Part shown: piece by piece, positions 56,697-64,000 of the stretch
Position numbering within the stretch: the stretch's first letter is position 1
Layout of the letters: every line of letters begins with the position of its first letter
NCBI GenBank assembly: GCA_030737875.1
Contig: CM060922.1
Location: 300,815,456 to 300,879,455, forward strand
Direction: 5' to 3'
Length of the DNA: 64,000 bases
Source of the DNA: Allium sativum
Taxonomy: Eukaryota; Streptophyta; Magnoliopsida; Asparagales; Amaryllidaceae
Translations under genes and position numbers: made by a program
Notes under the pieces: generated by a model
The model's input: the letters and a program-made list of their open reading frames with translations, nothing else
The model's database searches: none
Told to the model about the DNA's origin: nothing

Positions 56697-59600
56697 CAAA
56701 TCGTATTATCATATTGGAAATTGGGTTTCCATCATGAGTCGAGGCTAGAGATGGCTCATCCCGATTCGAGACACTCTAGCAAATGCCTCAGGATCCCCGC
56801 AGTGGACCCTTGGATATTTAGGGTCAGTCCACACATACTGTAGTGGATTAGTTATTCCTGAACACACGTTTTCCGATCCTATCGGACCTATCACTTGGTA
56901 CCAAAAAGATATACATTTAACAGAAATCAATCGACATAGAATGAAATCCAATGTTAGACACACATCCATTTACATGTCCGTTCTAGATCAGAATGAAACC
57001 GGAGACACCTTATTCCTCATTCCATATGTCTAATACGGAAGAGAGGTCCTCGCATGTCCAGACAATCAATAAGTACGTTAGGACAACTACCACTATAACC
57101 CCTTCCTGGGAGCTAACCAATCTAGGGCATCAGTAGTCATCCATTCGATGTGAAGATCGCCGGTTTTCAACCATCATCTTCAGTATCTTTGATTTTTAGA
57201 CGTCGTGTAATTATTTGAAATGAAATTTAACTCGGCCTTCTCAAATATATATAATCCAAATCAGTTCTTTTCTTAGTCAAACTCAATTCAATTTTATAGA
57301 TTAATGTCAAGTGAATCTAACTGTACATGTTACTTTATAAACTAGGGGAAATTTGTTTATTTCCACTCCACATCATTTATAATATTTTATAATGATTTAT
57401 CGCTATTTTTATTTATATAAAAATAGCCCATTTAATTCGAGTGACGTTTTAGGTCATTACGCGGCCCTGGCGCTGTTTTTATTTAGATTTGAATTACATA
57501 TTTCTCAAAATCTAACTGTTGGATCTTAACAAATTTAATATCGTTGGAAATATCTTTCCAAAGCGAACCCAATGGTTCCAGTTTCGGGAAAATCCGACGG
57601 TCGGGTCTCCTGGTATAATCGTTCAAAATTACGATTCCAAAATGCGAACTACTGCACTCAATTTGCTTTATTTAAATTTATATATATATATAACTCGTTT
57701 TTATTTCATTACATGTAAATTTTGTGCACTTCACATTCATGTTAAAAAAAATATATTTTAAATAAACAAAAATATTTCATTACACGTAAATTTTGTACGC
57801 TTCACATACACATATTAAAAAGAATATTTTTAATGAACAAACATATTTTATTACATGTAAATTTTGTACGCTTCAAATACATATGTTAAAAAGAATATTT
57901 TAAATAAACAAACATATTTCATTACATGTAAGTTTTGTACGCTTCAAATACACATGTTAAAAAGAATATTTTTAATGAATAAACATATTTCATTACATGT
58001 AAATTTTGTACGCTTCAAATACACATGTTAAAAAGAATATTTTTAATGAACAAACATATTTCATTACATGTAAATTTTGTACACTTCAAATAAATATGTT
58101 AAAAAGAATATTTTTAATACACACAAACATTCATTTCAACACATGACTATTTAATTCACTTCATTAACATGTTAAATACAATATTTTTATCAAAACAAAA
58201 ATATAATTCAACATATGACTGTTTTTATCATTTCAGTAACATGTTAAAGAAGACATTTTTATCTAACAAAATGTAATTCAACATATAATTCTTTTATTCT
58301 TCACTAACATGTTAAAGATGACATTTTTATCTAACAAAAATGTATTTCAACATATGTCTATTTTATTCATTTCACATACATGATAAAAATGATAACAAAA
58401 ATGTGTTTCAACCTGTTTCTATTTTATTCATTTCACATACATGATAAAAATGTTATTTTTATCGAACAAAAATGTATTTCAACATGTGATTATTTTATTC
58501 ATTTCACATACATGATAAAAATGATATTTTTATCTAACAAAAATGTATTTCAACATGTGTCTATTTTATTCATTTCACATACATGATAAAAATGATATTT
58601 TTATCTAACAAAAATGTATTTCAACATGTGTCTATTTTATTCCTTTCACATACATGATAAAAATGATATTTTTATCTAATAAAAATACAATTCAACATAT
58701 GATTATTTTATTCTTCACTAACCTGTTAAAGATGACATTTTTATCTAACAAAAATGTAATTCAACATATGATTCTTTTTATCACTTCACTAACATATAAA
58801 AGATTACATTTTTATCTAACAAAATTGTAATTCAACATATGATTCTTTTTATTACTTCATTAACATGTAAAAGATGATATTTTTAACTAACAAAAATGTA
58901 TTTCAACATGTAATTCTTTTTATTACTTCATCGACATGTAAAAGATGACATTTTTATTGGTTTATACATACAATAAAAATGTGATTTTTATTGTTAAAAC
59001 ATTTTATTTCAAACATGAATATTTTTAGTGATTCATACATAAGCTAAAAATTATTATTTTTTTAATCCAACTAATGAATATTTCATGAGGATTTTATCTA
59101 TCGCATATATAATCTAAAAATCATATTTTTATCTAATTAATGAATATTCCATTTCATAAGAATTTTTTATATCGCATATATAATCTAAAAATCATATTTT
59201 TATCTAACTAATGAATATTTCGTTTCATGAGAATTTTACATATCGCATATATAATCTAAAAATCATATTTTTATCTAACTAATGAATATTCCATTTCATG
59301 AGAATTTCATATATCGCATATATAATCTAAAAATCATATTTTTATCTAACTAATGGATATTCAGTTTCATGAGAATTTTATATATCACATATATAATCTA
59401 AAAATCATATTTTTATCTAATTTTTATCTAACTAATGAATATTCCATTTCATGAGAATTTTATATACCGCATATATAATCTAAAAAAACATATTTTTATC
59501 GAACTAATGAATATTCCATTTCATGAGAATTTTATATATCGCATATATAATCTATTTTCCATTTTTATGTGAGTTTAGATATCTCACATAATAGGGTATG

Positions 59601-60864
59601 AGAAATACATCAAGACAACATGATGAACATTAGCATTAACATGGTAACAAAGACACAATGATAACAGTAAATTGATAGCAAAGAGGAAACAACAAAAGAC
59701 AACTAATAAACATGGCATAAACACCAAACAATGCATTAACCATTATATTTCAATTTGCATTGATGTTGAAAAACTTACATAAAGTAAATCGTGAGACAAC
59801 TCACCTTGCGTGGATATGATGAATACAAGAAACAAGCGACCAATCTTAAGCAACGAATTTGAAATTGAGAATATTTTATTTTTGGGAAGGAGGATGGACA
59901 AAATTTTTAAGAAGAAGAGGATACATGAAGTTTAGGGAAGAGGAGGCTGATAAAGTTGAAAGGAATTTAGGTTTACATACTTTTTTATGTGGAGAGGAGA
60001 AAGAAGATCTAAAATTTATAGAAGATAATTGTAGAGAAGAAAAAAAAATGAGAAAGGAAATTGAAAAGGATACGTGATTTATTCCTCACTTGTGTCTCTT
60101 TATATGTTGTATGTCACAAGGGTAATAAATTGGCTGAGGTGGTGTATTTATTTCTCATTTAAATTTCAAAAGTAAGTCACAGTGAGAAAGAGAATAAACA
60201 GAAAGAAATGAATGCATAATTAATGAAAACAATGGAGTAAAGAGAAAGGAGGCGGTGGATTTGAGGAAAGTAGAAAAGAAAGATGAAAGAAAAACAAATT
60301 TGCGTGAAATGTGAGTAGAGAAATGTTGTGCATTATTTATTTTTTTCCAAAAAAAAAATATTTAGTAGGAAAACGTGACATTAATTGAGAAGCTACAGAG
60401 ATAGAAATGGAACGGGGTAGAAAAGGTGAAGAAAGAAATATCATGAGATATTTAGGAAAGGGTAATTAAAAAGGAATGCGTCAAATATGACGGAGTGGAA
60501 TAGTGCAATATTAAGGAAGTAATCAGGAGGACACTGAAAATGAATGCAGCTATTCACATTTCAAAATAAATAAATTAACGAACGTTACACTTTGAATAGA
60601 CAAGGAAAGTATTAAAGCGGATGGCTAAAGATATACACATGTATGTTGTCATAACTTATTTCTTTTAGAATATACATATTATTTTAAATTAACCTATCAG
60701 CATATATTAATAAATCTCAGTAATAACATCATAATTTTATTTAAAAACCTTTATATATTCAATAATTTAATTTAAAAATGGAACTTTTAAATTCTGACCC
60801 ATTTTCTAACAAAATTCCCTTAAAATAAATTTTTAAAATGGTTTTGATTTTCCGGGTTGTTACA
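56697..60864 (-). repeat. Outermost element, left LTR, second piece
   Basis: Continues 32303; matches 62077 onward in the right LTR. Contains the 71-bp superarray (57705-59555) and then about 1.3 kb of AT-rich sequence without genes (59556-60864). Ends TTGTTACA. Short open frames such as 57519-57761, 58380-58586 and 59859-60077 are not conserved as proteins. Confidence 0.92.
57705..59555. repeat. 71-bp-period superarray of three monomer families
   Basis: Family A, about 57705-58140 (unit with CATGTAAATTTTGTACGCTT; successive starts at 57854, 57925, 57996, 58067). Family B, about 58141-58960 (AACAAAAATGTATTTCAACA; 58536, 58607). Family C, about 59030-59555 (CTAATGAATATTCCATTTCA; 59211, 59282). 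Every measured spacing is exactly 71 bp although the families differ in sequence. The right LTR enters the same array at about 63520. Confidence 0.93.
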
Positions 60865-60877
60865 ATCTACCCCACTT
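60865..60877 (-). promoter_or_regulatory. Polypurine tract of the outermost element
   Basis: The minus strand reads AAGTGGGGTAGAT against the left (3') LTR, preceded by CGGGGACGAAAAG at about 60885-60897, as in the chromoviruses. Confidence 0.8.
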
Positions 60878-61295
60878 AAAACTTTTCGTCCCCGAAAAGG
60901 AACGGAGCTGAAAGTTGTTTAACTAAATAACTCAACTTTCATTCTTTTATTGGTTTCAATAAATTTATTAGTTGAACTAATAATCACACAACACAATCAT
61001 CAATCAATTAGTTGATTAGCTTTTCAAATATATATAACTTTTATATATTCAAAAAAAATCATATTTCCTAAGATCAGATTATATATATAATCACAAATAG
61101 GTTAATTATAAACTTGTCACTCTCAACTCATTCTAGGGCATTTCTAACCCCATCTCTAACGAGTATCTCATTTTAGGATGCTATTGATCCTATCTCTAAT
61201 GAGTTTTCTTTTATAGGACATTACTAATCCTACCTCTGATGAGTCTTTTGTTCAGTTCTAATGAGTTGTACCCCAAAGATTTGAGTTAACACAAA
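60878..61295 (-). other. Entire internal region of the outermost element (non-coding)
   Basis: Only about 420 bp and no coding frame. Contains three 40-bp tandem units (61131, 61171, 61211) built on TAGGxx...CTAATCCxATCTCTAATGAGT, and AT-rich sequence elsewhere. Confidence 0.85.
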
Positions 61296-61307
61296 GCTTT
61301 GATACCA
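61296..61307 (-). promoter_or_regulatory. Initiator-tRNA-Met primer-binding site, outermost element
   Basis: The minus strand reads TGGTATCAAAGC, one base from the right LTR, with one mismatch to the usual TGGTATCAGAGC. Confidence 0.8.
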
Positions 61308-61308
61308 A

Positions 61309-63473
61309 TGTAACGATACGGATTTCGCTCAGACCTAATCGATCGCTAAATCGACCAAGATCGTTCGAAGCTCGGATATACTAATTCTAGGCATACAACA
61401 CATCAGAACAAATAACAGAAGACTTTTATAAAACATCATAATAATGTTACATCAGAGTACAGAATATATCAGAGTACATCGAAAAATAATACTATAGCGG
61501 AAGATTAATTTACAATAAATTTAATAAAATGCAGTGGAACCAATAAGTAACGCAGCGGAACCTTTATCAATGCTCTGGACACAGCTTTAAGCTTCAATCC
61601 AGAATCCTGCGCAATAAATAAATATCTGCAAAACAAACCATTCGACTGCTCGTGTGGAAATAGGGGCACCCGAGTTTGCAAGTGAAACATACTACGAGTC
61701 AGTCATGGGACTGGTATGAGAAATCTACTTAACTTATTTAATAATAAGGCTAATCACATGACCACGCCACTAACGCGAAATGGGATTCTCCATTGGATTG
61801 CCAGTGCATAAATAGAGTAAAACAATTAAACAACGCAGTGCTTTTTAGAAAAATGAAGCCATTATAAGACTCAAGTCCCATCACACAATGCAACGCAAAC
61901 CAAAGGATAGAGTTTTACCTTATAATGGCCAAATATGTTTGATACGAATAAAATAAAAATCATTTGATATTATTATTAGTGTCTAGTCAGTTTAAAACAC
62001 TTTTCAATATAAATGTGTCAGTCCTAGATGGCATAGTACCTCATCCTACTATGTCGCCATATATAGGTTTACAATCAAATCTGTATTGTCGTATTGGAAA
62101 TTAGGTTTCTATCATGAGTCGAGGCTAGGGATGGCTCCTCCCGATTTGAGACACTCTAGCAAATGCTTCAAGATCCCCCGTAGTGGACCCTTGGATCTTC
62201 AAGGCCGGTGCACACATAGTTTAGTGGATTAGTTATTCCTGAACACACGTTTCCCGGTCCTATCGAACCTATCACTTGGCTAGTAGCGACCAATATCCGA
62301 GGCGCCTCGCAATCCATCATCCACATAAGTAAAAATGTCTGGGCTCTATACCATGACACCATTTCTGGCTAGAAAGAAACATCGTGCACTCCCTGCAGTC
62401 ACGATCCTGTTTTTGACTCATACCGGGGTGTGAGGTTCGCGAAGTAATGCTATACACAAAGCTATGCTAATTAAAGCTGTGCTTTGACCATCAACCACAA
62501 GGCTTTGATTTTCAACAAAAGCCTTGATCATTTGCATCTTAGCATGCCATATTGACAATCCACACCATGCGACTGATGTTTATCAATATATAACCTCTAA
62601 GCTCCTACGACTCAGAGAAGGGGGTTAAGCAAGAGAAAAAAAAGTTCTCCTCCACCAAACAGATATATATATTTAATAGAAATTGATCGACCCAGAATGA
62701 AATCCAATGTCAGGCACACATCCATTTACAAGTCCATTCTGGGTCTGAACGAAACCGGAGACACTTTATTCCTCGTTCCATATGTCCAATACGGAAGAGA
62801 GATCCTCACATGTCCGGACAATCAACAAGTACGTCCGGACAACTACCACTATAACCCCTTCCTAAGAGCTAACCAATTCAGGGCATCAGTAGTCATCCAT
62901 TCGATGTGAAGATCGTCGGTCTTCAGCCACCGTCTTTAGTATCTTCGACTTTTAGCCGTCGCGTAATTATTTAAAATGAGATTTAACTTGGACTTTTCAA
63001 ATAATTATCGAATATATGTAATCCAAATCAGTTCTTTTCTTGGTCAAACTCAATTCAATTTTATAAATTAATGTCAAATGAATCTAACCGTCCATATTAC
63101 TTTATAAACCAAGGGAAATTGGTATATTTCCACTCCATATCGTTTATAATATTTTAAAATGATTTATCTCTATTTTTATTTATATAAAAATAGCCCATTT
63201 AATTCGAATGACGTTTCAGGTCATTACGCGACCTTGGCGCTGTTTCTATTCAGATTTGAATTACACATTTCTCAAAATCTAACCGTTGAATCTTAACAAA
63301 TTTAATATTGTTGGAAAGATCTTTTCAAAGTGAACCCAACGGTTCTAGTTTTGGGAAAATCCGACGGTCGGATCTCTCAATATAATCGTTCAAAATTACG
63401 ATTCTAAAATGCGAACTACCGCACGCAATTTGCTTTATTTTAATTTATATATATACATACATACATATATATA

Positions 63474-63509
<36 letters not shown>

Positions 63510-64000
63510 TAACTCGTTTTTATTTTATTTCATGTAAATTTTGTACACTTCACATTCACGTTAAAAAGAATATTTTTAATAAGCAAAAATATTTCATTAC
63601 ACAAATTTTGTACGCTTCACTTACACATGTTAAAAAGAATATTTTTAATGAACAAACATATTTCATTACATGTACATTTTGTACGCTTCAAATACATATG
63701 TTAAAAAGAATATTTTTAATGAACAAACATATTTCATTACATGTAAATTTTGCACGCTTCAAATACACATGTTAAAAAGAATATTTTTAATGAATAAACA
63801 TATTTCATTATATGTAAATTTTGTACGCTTCAAATACACATGTTAAAAAGAATATGTTTAATGAACAAACATATTCCATTATATGTAAATTTTGTACGCT
63901 TCAAATACATATGTTAAAAAGAATATTTTTAATACACACAAGCATTCATTTCAACACATGACTTTTTAATTCGCTTCATTAACATGTTAAAAACAATATT
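61309..64000 (-). repeat. Outermost element, right (5') LTR, incomplete at the window edge
   Basis: Starts TGTAACGATACGG. It parallels 31538-32303 and then 56697 onward, apart from about 380 bp at 62280-62660 absent from the left copy and a TACA/TA/TGTA microsatellite at 63450-63510. From about 63520 it enters the 71-bp array. About 2.2 kb of this LTR should lie beyond the window. Confidence 0.92.
63450..63510. repeat. Self-complementary TACA-TA-TGTA microsatellite
   Basis: A (TACA)n block, a TA run and a (TGTA)n block form a near-perfect inverted repeat able to fold into one hairpin. The left LTR has only a short TA run here (57676-57693), so it expanded after insertion. Confidence 0.9.

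Larger units (their letters stand above)
31538..64000 (-). mobile_element. Outermost element: about 4.9-kb LTRs, only 444 bp internal DNA (right end beyond the window)
   Basis: The left LTR runs 31538-60864, interrupted by the 24.4-kb insertion 32304-56696; without it the LTR is about 4934 bp. The right LTR starts at 61309 and runs off the window. Between them are a polypurine tract (60865-60877) and an initiator-tRNA-Met primer-binding site (61296-61307) on the minus strand, and nothing coding. This is a non-autonomous, large-LTR derivative. Its CGGGGACGAAA block before the polypurine tract and TGTAAC...TGTTACA ends link it to the chromoviruses here. The right target duplication cannot be checked in this window. 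Confidence 0.88.

Noticed and set aside
57705..59555. CRISPR-like array of regularly spaced repeats
   Set aside because: The 71-bp units are head-to-tail tandem repeats without unique spacers, inside a plant LTR.
59859..60077. 72-codon Glu/Lys-rich open frame
   Set aside because: Purine-rich LTR sequence; composition alone explains it, and the other LTR copy is outside the window so conservation cannot be tested.

Overview
This is a repeat-dominated stretch of a flowering-plant nuclear genome. It is AT-rich and carries plant-type LTR retrotransposons of several lineages: an Ale/Retrofit-like Ty1/copia element, long-LTR chromoviruses resembling Del/Tekay, and a Tat-lineage Ty3/gypsy element with an archaeal-type RNase H. 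I saw no rRNA, tRNA, CRISPR or bacterial-type genes. Lineage names come from motif recognition, not from a search.

Left end (1-12 kb): AT-rich intergenic DNA, then the only plausible host gene, a small intronless ORF at 2684-3148 with its own TATA box and a zinc-finger-like Cys/His motif. A complete young copia element (3217-8369, minus strand) sits 63 bp past its stop codon. The LTRs differ at 1 of 188 positions and the TSD (CATAT) is perfect. The element has one internal stop, at the protease active-site serine. A 217-bp perfectly alternating purine/pyrimidine microsatellite follows at 9700-9916.

Middle (12-31 kb): an old, pol-less Tat/Athila-like element (about 12238-29015; only gag remnants, plus strand) is split by a chromovirus (14229-25649, minus, TSD ATGAC). 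The chromovirus has about 3.1-3.2-kb LTRs and a complete but broken gag-PR-RT-RH-INT-chromodomain order.

Right half (31.5-64 kb): a three-level nest. Outermost is an element with about 4.9-kb LTRs and only 444 bp between them (31538 to beyond 64000). Its left LTR is split by a Tat element (32304-56691, minus, TSD ACAAT). The right LTR of the Tat element is in turn split by a second, largely deleted chromovirus (45583-56141, plus, TSD GCAAG) with about 4.1-kb LTRs.

The most interesting content is an extra gene carried by the Tat element on the strand opposite to gag-pol (about 33141-38300). It has its own TATA box, a 5'-UTR intron and three coding introns whose splice phases all agree. It encodes a roughly 1105-codon, now nonsense-riddled protein with a region resembling the 'putative gypsy-type transposon' family, followed by a long coiled coil. 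Other points of note are the 71-bp-period superarray inside the outermost LTR, the GGTCGACC palindrome clusters and hairpin arrays in the chromovirus LTRs, and the 444-bp-internal element.
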